Shown here: piece by piece, positions 20,626 through 28,598 of the stretch
Layout: each line of letters begins with the position of its first letter
How positions within the stretch are numbered: the first letter of the stretch is position 1
NCBI RefSeq assembly: GCF_002078175.1
Contig: NZ_MWFK01000001.1
Coordinates: forward strand, 2,046,001 to 2,110,000
DNA length: 64,000 nt
Direction of reading: 5' to 3'
Origin: Streptomyces sp. M41(2017)
Lineage (GTDB): Bacteria > Actinomycetota > Actinomycetes > Streptomycetales > Streptomycetaceae
Position numbers and translations under genes: made by a program
Notes under the pieces: model-generated
The model's input: the letters and a program-made list of their open reading frames with translations, nothing else
What the model was told of the DNA's origin: nothing
Database searches by the model: none

Positions 20626-20664
20626 GAAGTGCCGGACCCCCGCACATGTGGGATCCGGCACTTC
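20626..20664 (-). terminator. Strong hairpin terminator for the GlcG/HbpS-like gene
   Basis: GAAGTGCCGGA / TCCGGCACTTC, 11 perfect pairs with an inner CCC/GGG, starting 43 bases past the stop of the minus-strand gene at 20707. Confidence 0.75.
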
Positions 20665-20706
20665 GGGTCTGCAGAGCGCCCGGAAAGACGCTGCGGCACC
20701 GTGAGG

Positions 20707-21132
20707 TCAGACGAGTGCCTCGACGGCGGTGACGGCGAAGCCGTGGTCCTGGTCGGGCATGCCGCCGCCGACCCCGACCGCGCCGATCAGACGGCCATCG
20801 CGGTGCACGGGCACACCACCCGCGATGAAGAGCAGGGGACGGTCGAGCGCGGTCGGCAGGGTGTGGAAGAGACCACCAGGCTGCACGGCTTCCACCAGAT
20901 CGGCGGTGGCCGAGTTGAGCTGAAGGGCCGTGTAGGCCTTGCGGGTGCTGGTCTCTCCCGAGATCAGCACGGCCTGGTCGTCGCGCCGGAAGGCGAGCAG
21001 GTGTCCGCCGGCGTCGAGGACGGTGACGCTGACTCGCACACCGGCGGCCTCGGCGGCACGCCGGGCCGCGGTGACGAGGGCCTCGGCGTCCTCGATGGTC
21101 AGGGGGGTGACGGCGGTGACGACGGTACTCAT
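20707..21132 (-). CDS. GlcG/HbpS-family protein
   Basis: A 141-residue protein of the GlcG/HbpS fold (PF03928): VSVTVLDAGGHLLAFRRDD, then TSTRKAYTALQLN, GGVPVHRDGRLIGAVGVGGG and a DQDHGFAVTAV tail. Members include the secreted haem-binding HbpS of Streptomyces and the cobalamin-related PduO C-domain. No signal peptide is visible, so this copy is likely cytoplasmic and the ligand is unproven. It lies 100 bases downstream of an MFS exporter on the same strand, so the two may be cotranscribed. The ATG at 21132 follows an AAGGAGAAAC-type site. Confidence 0.82.
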   Translation of the reverse strand: MSTVVTAVTPLTIEDAEALVTAARRAAEAAGVRVSVTVLDAGGHLLAFRRDDQAVLISGETSTRKAYTALQLNSATADLVEAVQPGGLFHTLPTALDRPLLFIAGGVPVHRDGRLIGAVGVGGGMPDQDHGFAVTAVEALV

Positions 21133-21232
21133 CGGGGTTTCTCCTTGTGGGGGCGTGCTGTTCGGGGTGTTGAGGAACTGCTGAGTCGAGGCATCCCTGG
21201 GACGGCCCTGGCCCAGGGCGGCTCGATCTCGG

Positions 21233-22441
21233 TCAGGAGTGGACGGCGGTCCGCTGATCGGCGGGAGTCCCGCCGGCGACGACAGTGCCGGGGGCGGACG
21301 CCCGCCGCTCCAGAGCGGCCGAGAGGACGGCGAGGACGAGTGCGCCTGCGGCGAGGGCCGCGCCGACCCAGTTGGGGGCGGTGTAGCCGAGACCGGCGGC
21401 GATCACGATCCCGCCGAGCCAGGCCGACAGGGCGTTGCCGAGGTTGAAGGCACCGATGTTCACGGCCGAGGCAAGCGTCGGGGCGCCGTGTGCCTGGTCG
21501 AGCACGCGCTTCTGCAGCGGAGGAACCGTCGCGAAGCCGAGGGCACCGATCAGGGCGATGGTGACGGCCGCGAGGATCTTGTTGTGTGCGGTGAAGGTGA
21601 ACAGCGCCAGCACTACCGCGAGGCCACCGAGCGACACGTAGAGCATCGGCATCAGGGCACGGTCGGCGAACCTGCCGCCGACGAGGTTGCCGCCGACCAT
21701 GCCGAGACCGAAAAGGACGAGCAGCCAGGTGACCGATCCGTCGGCGAAGCCCGCCACATTCGTCATCATCGGTGCGATGTAGGTGATGGCGGCGAAGACC
21801 CCGCCGAAGCCGAGCACGGTCATCGCCATGGCGAGCAGTACCTGGACGTTCTTGAACGCGGCCAGTTCATGGCGCAGGTGCACGCCCTCGGGCTTCGGCA
21901 TCTCCGGGACCAGCTTGGCGATGCCCAGCAGCCCGACCAGTCCGAGCACGGCGACGCCCGCGAACGTGACCCGCCAGCCCGCGGACTGACCGATCAGCGT
22001 GCCCAGCGGGACACCGACGACGTTGGCGATCGTGAGACCGCTGAACATCATCGCGATCGCGCCGGCCTTCTTCTCGGGCGCGACGAGTTCAGCGGCGACC
22101 ACCGAGCCGATGCCGAAGAACGCACCGTGGGCGAGGGAGGCGACCACCCTGCCGACGAGCATCAGGCCGAAGACCGGAGCCACGGCGGAGAGCAGGTTCC
22201 CGAGGACGAACAGCGCCATCAGCGCCATCAGCATGCGCTTGCGGGACACCTTCGTACCCAGCGCGGTCATGATCGGCGCGCCGATCACCACTCCGAGCGC
22301 ATAGCCGGTGACCAGCAGTCCGGCGGTGGGAATGGAGACGCCGAAGTCTCCGGCGACCTCGGGCAGGACGCCCATGATGACGAACTCGGTCGTTCCGATT
22401 CCGAAGGCCCCGATCGCGAGGGCCAGAAGCGCGAGAGGCAT
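21233..22441 (-). CDS. MFS exporter (DHA1 / Cmr-type)
   Basis: A 402-residue protein with twelve predicted transmembrane helices and the DHA1 opening ALAIGAFGIGTTEFVIMG, typical of proton-driven drug or metabolite exporters. The loop between helices 2 and 3 reads LGTKVSRKRML, a partial match to the MFS signature. The ATG at 22441 is used because the upstream GTG at 22453 would overlap its own GGAAGG site. A MarR regulator is transcribed divergently from 22582, so the exporter is probably repressed by it and induced by its substrate. The substrate is unknown. Confidence 0.87.
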   Translation of the reverse strand: MPLALLALAIGAFGIGTTEFVIMGVLPEVAGDFGVSIPTAGLLVTGYALGVVIGAPIMTALGTKVSRKRMLMALMALFVLGNLLSAVAPVFGLMLVGRVVASLAHGAFFGIGSVVAAELVAPEKKAGAIAMMFSGLTIANVVGVPLGTLIGQSAGWRVTFAGVAVLGLVGLLGIAKLVPEMPKPEGVHLRHELAAFKNVQVLLAMAMTVLGFGGVFAAITYIAPMMTNVAGFADGSVTWLLVLFGLGMVGGNLVGGRFADRALMPMLYVSLGGLAVVLALFTFTAHNKILAAVTIALIGALGFATVPPLQKRVLDQAHGAPTLASAVNIGAFNLGNALSAWLGGIVIAAGLGYTAPNWVGAALAAGALVLAVLSAALERRASAPGTVVAGGTPADQRTAVHS

Positions 22442-22504
22442 GGTGGGGTACACCTTCCAGAAGATTGCAGGAGCGCTTTACGCGCACCCACAATAGTTGC
22501 AGAC

Positions 22505-22535
22505 GCGGGCTATACGCAACAGCGGGCTATTGCGT
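22505..22535. promoter_or_regulatory. Repeat and inverted repeat between exporter and MarR genes
   Basis: GCGGGCTAT occurs at 22505-22513 and 22522-22530. ACGCAA (22514-22519) pairs with TTGCGT (22530-22535) across 10 bases. It sits in the 140-base divergent promoter region, so it is a candidate MarR operator for both genes. Confidence 0.5.
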
Positions 22536-22581
22536 CCGTGCTCTATCCTGTTTTCAGCCGCCCCGGGACGGAGGAAACGTC

Positions 22582-23070
22582 ATGACAGCCACGGACCCCG
22601 CGCTCACCGCCCTCGCTCAGGGATGGTGCGCCCTCTCCTTGCTGCACGGGAGGATCGAGGCGCACATCGAGCGGGCCCTGCAGGCCCATCACGGACTCAG
22701 CGTGCGCGAGTACTCCCTGCTCGACGTGCTCAGCCGACAGCACGACGGTGAGGGCGGTCATCTGCAGATGAAGCAGGTCGCGGACGCGGTCGTGCTCAGC
22801 CAGAGCGCCACCACCCGCCTGGTCACCCGGCTCGAGGACCGAGGGCTGCTCGCCCGCTATCTCTGCCCGACCGACCGCCGAGGCATCTACACGAACGTCA
22901 GCGAGGCGGGCCTGGATCTGCTGGCCGCGGCACGGCCGACCAACGACGTCGCGCTTCGCGAGGCGCTCGACGACGCCGCCGAGGTCCCGGAGCTGGCACC
23001 GCTGGTCCGCGTCGTGGAGTCGGCGAACGCGCCCGTACAGCCGATGTCGTCAGCGGGCGTGCCCTCGTAG
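22582..23070 (+). CDS. MarR-family transcriptional regulator
   Basis: A 162-residue MarR protein. The winged helix is at about 35-100 (LSVREYSLLDVLSRQHDGEG, then LSQSATTRLVTRLEDRGLL, wing CPTDRRGIYTNVSEAG). Dimeric MarR proteins respond to phenolics or oxidants. The ATG at 22582 follows GGAGGAAAC, which excludes the longer upstream frame. It faces the MFS exporter across a repeat-bearing promoter region, the usual sensor-exporter layout, and probably controls both. An acetyltransferase begins 10 bases after its stop and may be in the same operon. Confidence 0.88.
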   Translation: MTATDPALTALAQGWCALSLLHGRIEAHIERALQAHHGLSVREYSLLDVLSRQHDGEGGHLQMKQVADAVVLSQSATTRLVTRLEDRGLLARYLCPTDRRGIYTNVSEAGLDLLAAARPTNDVALREALDDAAEVPELAPLVRVVESANAPVQPMSSAGVPS

Positions 23071-23079
23071 GGTGCGCTC

Positions 23080-23532
23080 ATGGCAGATCTTGAAATACGA
23101 GCCGCAGTCGCCGACGACGTGCCCGCCATCGTCGCGATGCTGGCCGACGACCCACTGGGAGCGCGGCGGGAATCGCCCGACGCCCTGACCCCGTACCTGG
23201 ATGCTCTGAAGCGTCTGAGTGCCGACCCGAACCAGCACCTCGTCGTCGCCGTCCGCGAGAGCCGAGTCGTCGGCACTCTGCAGCTCACGGTGATCCCCGG
23301 GCTCTCCCGGAAGGGAGCGACCCGCTCGATCATCGAGGCCGTTCGCGTTCACGCCGACGAACGCGGCAGCGGTCTCGGAACACAGCTCATCGAGTGGGCG
23401 ATCGATGAATCACGCCGTCAGGGCTGCCAGTTGGTCCAGCTCACCTCCGACTCCTCCCGCGCCGACGCCCACCGCTTCTACGAACGGCTCGGCTTCGAGG
23501 CCTCCCACGTCGGCTTCAAGCTCGCCCTCTGA
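23080..23532 (+). CDS. GNAT-family N-acetyltransferase
   Basis: A 150-residue GNAT enzyme. The acetyl-CoA loop is VRVHADERGSGLGTQLIEWA, and the C-terminal RFYERLGFEASHVGFKL strand-helix is canonical. The substrate is unknown. Only 9 bases separate it from the MarR stop, so it may be cotranscribed with the regulator and could modify the exporter's substrate. The transcript would end at the 34 bp parS-centred palindrome at 23628-23661. Confidence 0.87.
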   Translation: MADLEIRAAVADDVPAIVAMLADDPLGARRESPDALTPYLDALKRLSADPNQHLVVAVRESRVVGTLQLTVIPGLSRKGATRSIIEAVRVHADERGSGLGTQLIEWAIDESRRQGCQLVQLTSDSSRADAHRFYERLGFEASHVGFKLAL

Positions 23533-23627
23533 CCCGAGGAGCCGGGGCGCACCTGAGCGCGCCCTCGTGGGCGCCGTAGGGCACATGCAGCGGCACGGAG
23601 GCAGTTTCCGCAGCTCACCTACGCGTG

Positions 23628-23661
23628 GAGGTGGCCTGTTTCACGTGAAACAGGCCACCTC
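23628..23661. terminator. Palindromic bidirectional terminator built on parS
   Basis: A perfect 34 bp inverted repeat 95 bases after the acetyltransferase stop and 14 bases after the serine hydrolase stop in its direction. It would fold into a strong RNA hairpin in either transcript. Termination is inferred from position and symmetry. Confidence 0.55.
23638..23651. other. parS site inside a 34 bp perfect palindrome
   Basis: Perfect GTTTCACGTGAAAC. The symmetry extends without mismatch from 23628 to 23661 (arm GAGGTGGCCTGTTTCAC), between the convergent acetyltransferase and serine hydrolase genes. Confidence 0.9.
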
Positions 23662-23675
23662 TACGACAACGGTGG

Positions 23676-25061
23676 CTACTTGATTCCTCGCCAGCCGGCC
23701 GCGTCCACTCCACCGGGCACCTGAGCCTCCTTGTCGTACGGCTGACGCGTGAACACGAACGACCCGAGGTCCAGGTGGCTCACTGACCCGTCATCGCGCC
23801 GGACGGGCTGTAGAAGCTCGCCCGCGTAATAGCCGTCGAGCCCGGTCCACGTCCCGTCGCCGTTCGCCCTGAACCGGGCGCCACGGCCGATCCCCGACAG
23901 CGGCTCCAGCACCAGCCCGCCGGTCGCCGGCACCCGCAGGCCAAAGGGGTGCGTCCCCCAGTACCACTGACCCGCGAGTTCCAGAACCGCCCGGTCGACC
24001 TCGGCGATCGGCCGCCAAGGCTCGGGAATCCGCGGTTCGGCCTCCGCGACGATCCGCACCAGATCGGCGGCGACGGCGAACGTGGGAGGTCCCGAGGTGC
24101 AGTTGGACAGCACGACGGCCGCCACGTCGTCGTCCACGCTGATCACCAGCCCGGCAAGGAAGCCCGGCAGGGATCCGGAATGCCCGACGAGGGTCCGTCC
24201 GTCACGATGCAGGATCTGCATCGCGAGCCCGTAGCTGGTTCCCACAGCCAGGTCCGCGGTCTCCGAGGGAGCCGCGGGCGTCCGCATCTCCCGCACCGAC
24301 TCGGCGCTCAGGACCCGGTCGTCACCCTCGATCAAGAAGGCGGCGAAACGGGCCAGGTCCCCCGTGGTGGACCAGAGCTGCCCTGCCGGAGCCATGCGCC
24401 CGAGGTCCTCCGTGGGCTCGGGCATCATCACGTCGGCCCAGGGATGGACCGCCCAACCTCCCGCGTGCGGGGCTTGCGGGTCTCCACTCGTACGGTGCAG
24501 GCCGAGTGGTTCGAGTACTTCGCGGCGCAGCACGTCCTCCCAGGGGGCACCTCGTACCTCCTCCACGAGGGCCCCGAGCAGCGTGTAGCCGGGATTCGAG
24601 TAGTGGTGGCGTCGGCCGACCGGATGCCGGAACGGCTGCTCGCCCAGCACATCGGCCAGATCGGGGCGGAGCGATCCGGGTGTGCGTTCCCACCAGGGTG
24701 CGGGCGACTCGGCCGCCAATCCGCCCGTGTGCGCGAGCAGTTGGGCGATGGTGATCTCCCCCGCGCCGGTACCCGAGAGATGCTTCTCCAGCGGGTCTCC
24801 GAGGTCCAGGAGACCCTCGTCCCTCAGCCGAAGTACGAGCACCGCCGTGAACGTCTTGGTGATGGAGCCGATCCGGTACTGCACGTTCTCGTCCGGCCCG
24901 TGACCGTCCACCGAAGTCCGCGCTCCGTGCCACACCGCCTTCCCGCCGCGGACCACCGTCGCGACGAGTGATGGCGCCCGCCCTTCGCTCTGCGCGACGG
25001 CGATGCGATGCAGCAGGGCTCGGCGTGTGCGGGGGAGCAGATCGTCCTGAGGTGTCGTCAT
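23676..25061 (-). CDS. Serine hydrolase of the class C beta-lactamase / DD-peptidase family
   Basis: A 461-residue protein with the SXXK nucleophile motif in IGSITKTFTAVLVLRL and the second-motif tyrosine region HYSNPGYTLLGALVEEV. The third motif is likely HSGSLPGF (HXG type). The C-terminal 120 residues form an extra beta-rich domain. Family members are esterases, D-aminopeptidases or carboxypeptidases more often than true beta-lactamases. No signal peptide is present, which argues for a cytoplasmic hydrolase. It lies between dnaB and a parS palindrome and has no obvious operon partner. Confidence 0.83.
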   Translation of the reverse strand: MTTPQDDLLPRTRRALLHRIAVAQSEGRAPSLVATVVRGGKAVWHGARTSVDGHGPDENVQYRIGSITKTFTAVLVLRLRDEGLLDLGDPLEKHLSGTGAGEITIAQLLAHTGGLAAESPAPWWERTPGSLRPDLADVLGEQPFRHPVGRRHHYSNPGYTLLGALVEEVRGAPWEDVLRREVLEPLGLHRTSGDPQAPHAGGWAVHPWADVMMPEPTEDLGRMAPAGQLWSTTGDLARFAAFLIEGDDRVLSAESVREMRTPAAPSETADLAVGTSYGLAMQILHRDGRTLVGHSGSLPGFLAGLVISVDDDVAAVVLSNCTSGPPTFAVAADLVRIVAEAEPRIPEPWRPIAEVDRAVLELAGQWYWGTHPFGLRVPATGGLVLEPLSGIGRGARFRANGDGTWTGLDGYYAGELLQPVRRDDGSVSHLDLGSFVFTRQPYDKEAQVPGGVDAAGWRGIK

Positions 25062-25133
25062 GGCACCAGTCCACCCGTCCTGTCACCGGACGTCGAGCGG
25101 ATTTGTCCGGCGTGGCTCCGCCGGCCTTCCGGA

Positions 25134-26609
25134 TCAGGTCTGCGCCATGTCCACGAAGCGGGAGTAGTGACCCTGGAAGGCCACCGTGATCGTGGCGGTG
25201 GGACCGTTACGGTGCTTGCCGACGATGATGTCCGCCTCGCCGGCGCGCGGTGACTCCTTCTCGTACGCGTCCTCGCGATGGAGCAGGATGACCATGTCCG
25301 CGTCCTGCTCGATGGAGCCGGATTCACGCAGGTCGGAGACCATGGGCTTCTTGTCGGTGCGCTGCTCGGGACCACGGTTCAGCTGCGACAGCGCGATCAC
25401 CGGCAGCTCCAGCTCCTTGGCGAGGAGCTTCAGGTTTCGCGACATGTCCGAGACCTCCTGCTGACGGCTCTCGGAACGCTTGCCGCCCGACTGCATCAGC
25501 TGGAGGTAGTCGATGATGACGAGCTTCAGGTCGCTACGCTGCTTGAGGCGGCGGCACTTGGCGCGGATCTCCATCATCGACAGGTTCGGGGAGTCGTCGA
25601 TGTAGAGGGGAGCAGCCGACACGTCCGGCATACGGCGGGCCAGTCGGGTCCAGTCCTCGTCGGTCATCGTGCCGGACCGCATGTGGTGCAGAGCCACGCG
25701 AGCCTCGGCGGAGAGCAGGCGCATCGCGATCTCGTTGCGGCCCATTTCGAGCGAGAAGATCACGCTCGGCATGTTGTGCTTGATCGAACAGGCCCGGGCG
25801 AAGTCCAGCGCGAGCGTCGACTTACCCATGGCGGGACGAGCCGCGATGATGATCATCTGGCCCGGGTGCAGACCGTTCGTGAGGGAGTCGAGGTCGGTGA
25901 ACCCGGTGGGCACACCGGTCATCTCCCCCGAGCGCGATCCGATCGCCTCGATCTCGTCGAGCGCGCCCTCCATGATGTCGCCGAGCGGCAGATAGTCCTC
26001 CGTGGTGCGCTGCTCGGTGACGGCGTAGATCTCGGCCTGGGCGCTGTTGACGATCTCGTCGACGTCCCCGTCGGCCGCGTATCCCATCTGGGTGATGCGG
26101 GTGCCCGCTTCGACGAGACGCCGGAGGACCGCGCGCTCGTGCACGATCTCCGCGTAGTACTCGGCGTTCGCCGCGGTCGGGACGGTCTGCACCAGCGTGT
26201 GCAGATACGGGGCGCCGCCGACCTTGGTGATCTCGCCGCGCTTGGTGAGCTCGGCCGCGACCGTGATGGGGTCGGCGGGCTCGCCCTTCGCGTACAGGTC
26301 GAGGATCGATCCGTAGATCGTCTCGTGCGCCGGCCGGTAGAAGTCATGACCTTTGAGGACCTCGACGACGTCGGCGATGGCGTCCTTCGACAGGAGCATG
26401 CCGCCCAGGACGGACTGTTCGGCGTCCAGGTCCTGCGGCGGAACGCGCTCGAACGACGAACCGCCGCTCTCCCACGAACCGTTGTCCCGATCGCGGTCGT
26501 GCTGCTCGTCCCGGCCTCGGCCGCCGCTGCCGCGCTGGCGGGACGAAGGCAGACGATCACTGGGACCACTGTCCGCCCAGGGGTCGTCCAAGGGCTCGGA
26601 AATACTCAC
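25134..26609 (-). CDS. dnaB: Replicative DNA helicase DnaB
   Basis: A 491-residue hexameric helicase that unwinds DNA 5' to 3' at the fork. The N-terminal DnaB domain begins after about 55 residues (PPQDLDAEQSVLGGMLLS). The RecA-like domain carries the Walker A ARPAMGKSTLALDFA (about 257-270), the Walker B IIDYLQLM, and the C-terminal SDLRESGSIEQDAD. It has no intein, unlike many actinobacterial dnaB genes. The GTG start at 26609 follows GGAGGAGGTGG. A cluster of DnaA boxes lies 184-260 bases upstream of the start, so DnaA may influence its expression. Confidence 0.97.
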   Translation of the reverse strand: MSISEPLDDPWADSGPSDRLPSSRQRGSGGRGRDEQHDRDRDNGSWESGGSSFERVPPQDLDAEQSVLGGMLLSKDAIADVVEVLKGHDFYRPAHETIYGSILDLYAKGEPADPITVAAELTKRGEITKVGGAPYLHTLVQTVPTAANAEYYAEIVHERAVLRRLVEAGTRITQMGYAADGDVDEIVNSAQAEIYAVTEQRTTEDYLPLGDIMEGALDEIEAIGSRSGEMTGVPTGFTDLDSLTNGLHPGQMIIIAARPAMGKSTLALDFARACSIKHNMPSVIFSLEMGRNEIAMRLLSAEARVALHHMRSGTMTDEDWTRLARRMPDVSAAPLYIDDSPNLSMMEIRAKCRRLKQRSDLKLVIIDYLQLMQSGGKRSESRQQEVSDMSRNLKLLAKELELPVIALSQLNRGPEQRTDKKPMVSDLRESGSIEQDADMVILLHREDAYEKESPRAGEADIIVGKHRNGPTATITVAFQGHYSRFVDMAQT

Positions 26610-26792
26610 CGAGCCACCTCCTCCCGTCCGCCGGAGCGGACCTAGCCGTGCCCCTTATTTCTACGGCACGGCACTGACAACTGAGCTGCCCAACTCCGGT
26701 TCTCACGCGTCGGTTTTGCGTGGATTCCGAGGACGGAGGAGAGAACGGGCGCCGCACCACGTTAGGCCCGCGGGCACCGTCAGCCAATCTGG

Positions 26793-26869
26793 TTATCCAC
26801 AGGCCATGTGGACGACGGCCCTGATGCTGTGGAGAACCCCACAAAACCTGTGCACGACTCGGTGGACAG
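26793..26869. promoter_or_regulatory. Cluster of DnaA boxes outside oriC
   Basis: Four box-like 9-mers in 77 bases: TTATCCACA (26793-26801, the E. coli consensus), TGTGGACGA (26807-26815, reverse, identical to an oriC box at 63741), TGTGGAGAA (26828-26836, reverse of TTCTCCACA, also in oriC) and GGTGGACAG (26861-26869, reverse, weaker). DnaA-titrating clusters outside oriC are known in S. coelicolor. Confidence 0.7.
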
Positions 26870-27032
26870 CCCTGTGAACAAGCCCTCACCTCTTTCACAG
26901 AACCAGCCCTGACCTGCTCATTTACCGTCCACCGGTTGTGCAGAAGAAAAACTTTTCCTGCCGGATCAAGATCGGCTCGAACGGTCCGCGGCGACACGCC
27001 GAGCGAGGCCGACAGTAAGGGTCCTTTGGGGA

Positions 27033-27062
27033 TTGCATCTCTTACCTGTGGAAGATTAGATT
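27033..27062 (+). promoter_or_regulatory. Predicted promoter of the MATE gene
   Basis: TTGCAT (27033-27038) and TAGATT (27057-27062) are 18 bases apart. The predicted start of transcription falls at about 27069-27070, on the ATG, suggesting a leaderless mRNA. Confidence 0.45.
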
Positions 27063-27069
27063 GGTGCTC

Positions 27070-28407
27070 ATGACACAGGCTCCAGCGGCACCCCGGACCG
27101 CCCGGCGTCGGCATGACCGAGAGATCGTCGCGCTGGCCGTCCCGGCCTTCGGTGCACTCGTCGCCGAGCCTCTTTTCGTCATGGCCGACAGCGCCATCGT
27201 CGGCCATCTGGGCACCGCGCAACTGGCCGGACTCGGCGTCGCCTCCGCGCTGCTCATGGCAGCGGTCGGCGTCTTCGTCTTCCTCGCCTACGCCACCACA
27301 GCCGCTGTCGCGCGACGCGTCGGCGCGGGCGATCTCGGAGCCGCGATCAAACAGGGGATGGACGGCATCTGGCTCGCCCTGCTCATCGGTGTGGCCGTCA
27401 TCGTCGTCACGCTCCCCGCGGCGCCTTCCTTGATGGCACTCTTCGGCGCCTCCGACACCGCGGCTCCGTACGCAACGACATATCTGCGGATCTCGGCGTT
27501 CGGCATTCCCGCCATGCTCGTCGTCCTCGCCGCAACAGGGGTGCTGCGCGGACTTCAGGACACCAGGACTCCGCTGTATGTCGCCGTCGGTGGCTTCGTC
27601 GCCAACGCGGCTCTCAACGGACTCCTCGTCTATGGAGTCGGCCTCGGTATCGCCGGCTCCGCCTGGGGCACCGTCATCGCTCAGTGGGCCATGGCGGCCG
27701 TCTACCTCTACGTCGTCGTGCGAGGTGCCCGGAAACACGACGCGTCCCTTCGACCGGATGCCGACGGTATACGCGCCTGCGCCCAGGCTGGGGCGCCCCT
27801 GCTCGTCCGCACTCTGTCGCTCAGGGCGATCCTGCTGATCGCCACCGCGGTCGCCGCCCGGCTGGGGGACGCCGACATGGCCGCGCACCAGATCATCCTG
27901 TCGCTGTGGAGTCTGCTTGCTTTCGCTCTCGACGCCATCGCCATAGCGGGCCAGGCCATCATCGGACGCTACCTGGGCGCGGGCGACGCAGACGGTGCCC
28001 GCGAGACATGCCGACGCATGATCCAGTGGGGCATCGCCACCGGTACCGTCCTCGGTCTGCTGGTCGTGGCGACCCGCTCCGTGTTCCTTCCGCTGTTCAG
28101 CGGCGACACGGGTGTGCAGGACACGGCGCTGCCGGCCTTGGTGGTGATGGCTCTCGTGCAGCCGATCTGCGGCGTTGCCTTCGTGCTGGACGGAGTCCTG
28201 ATGGGCGCGGGGGACGGCCCGTATCTGGCGCGCGCGATGCTGCTGACACTGGCGGTCTTCGCCCCCGTCGCGTTGCTCGTCCCCGTACTCGGCGGCGGGC
28301 TGACCGCACTCTGGGGCGCCATGGCACTGATGATGGCGATGCGCATGGTGACGTTGTGGCTGCGTTCCCGTTCGGGCCGCTGGATCGTCACGGGCGCAAC
28401 ACGCTGA
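27070..28407 (+). CDS. MATE-family multidrug efflux transporter
   Basis: A 445-residue antiporter with about twelve helices in two six-helix halves. The first half opens AVPAFGALVAEPLFVMADSA, and the second has DMAAHQIILSLWSLLAFALD and SIGQAIIG-like GQAIIGRYLGAGD. MATE proteins export cationic drugs with sodium or protons; the substrate here is unknown. The start is uncertain: the TTG at 27061 and GTG at 27064 lie within 6-9 bases of GGAAG, while the ATG at 27070 coincides with the predicted transcription start. It is divergent from dnaB and ends just before a tandem parS palindrome. Confidence 0.85.
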   Translation: MTQAPAAPRTARRRHDREIVALAVPAFGALVAEPLFVMADSAIVGHLGTAQLAGLGVASALLMAAVGVFVFLAYATTAAVARRVGAGDLGAAIKQGMDGIWLALLIGVAVIVVTLPAAPSLMALFGASDTAAPYATTYLRISAFGIPAMLVVLAATGVLRGLQDTRTPLYVAVGGFVANAALNGLLVYGVGLGIAGSAWGTVIAQWAMAAVYLYVVVRGARKHDASLRPDADGIRACAQAGAPLLVRTLSLRAILLIATAVAARLGDADMAAHQIILSLWSLLAFALDAIAIAGQAIIGRYLGAGDADGARETCRRMIQWGIATGTVLGLLVVATRSVFLPLFSGDTGVQDTALPALVVMALVQPICGVAFVLDGVLMGAGDGPYLARAMLLTLAVFAPVALLVPVLGGGLTALWGAMALMMAMRMVTLWLRSRSGRWIVTGATR

Positions 28408-28426
28408 CGACGCCGACCGCGTCGTC

Positions 28427-28440
28427 GTTTCACGTGAAAC
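28427..28440. other. parS site, first of a tandem pair
   Basis: Perfect parS at the centre of a 32 bp perfect palindrome (28418-28449, arm CGCGTCGTCGTTTCAC), 20 bases past the MATE stop. Confidence 0.9.
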
Positions 28441-28448
28441 GACGACGC

Positions 28449-28462
28449 GTTTCACGTGAAAC
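28449..28462. other. parS site, second of a tandem pair
   Basis: Perfect parS starting 22 bases after the first copy, sharing G28449 with the end of its palindrome. Two helical turns apart, so ParB dimers would sit on the same face. Confidence 0.9.
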
Positions 28463-28543
28463 ACCAGAAACGCCATGCTCCGTCACAGGTGGGTCGCTCG
28501 GTTTCTCTCGGCTTCTTCCACGATCCGATCGCAGCAACGCAGA

Positions 28544-28573
28544 AAGGGCCGCACCCCAAGGGGTGCGGCCCTT
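28544..28573 (-). terminator. Terminator of the rpsF-ssb-rpsR-rplI operon
   Basis: AAGGGCCGCACCCC / GGGGTGCGGCCCTT, 14 perfect pairs with a 2-base loop, 26 bases past the rplI stop. Confidence 0.85.
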
Positions 28574-28598
28574 CTCTCAGCTATGCCGAGCGCTGCAC

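Larger units (their letters stand above)
19745..20706. other. Long non-coding region upstream of the flavohemoprotein gene
   Basis: About 960 bases with no reading frame that has both a ribosome site and Streptomyces codon bias. It must hold the promoter of the minus-strand flavohemoprotein gene. It contains a perfect parS (20402-20415), a strong hairpin at the right end (20626-20664), a pair of CCAATTG repeats around an inverted repeat (20131-20167), and a CAATG / CATTG inverted repeat at about 19838-19853. Base composition is less GC-rich than the surroundings. Confidence 0.55.
26610..27069. other. Divergent region dnaB / MATE
   Basis: 460 bases without a gene. It holds the dnaB promoter (minus strand), the MATE promoter (27033-27062) and a cluster of DnaA-box sequences (26793-26869). 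No other open frame with coding character was seen. Confidence 0.7.
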
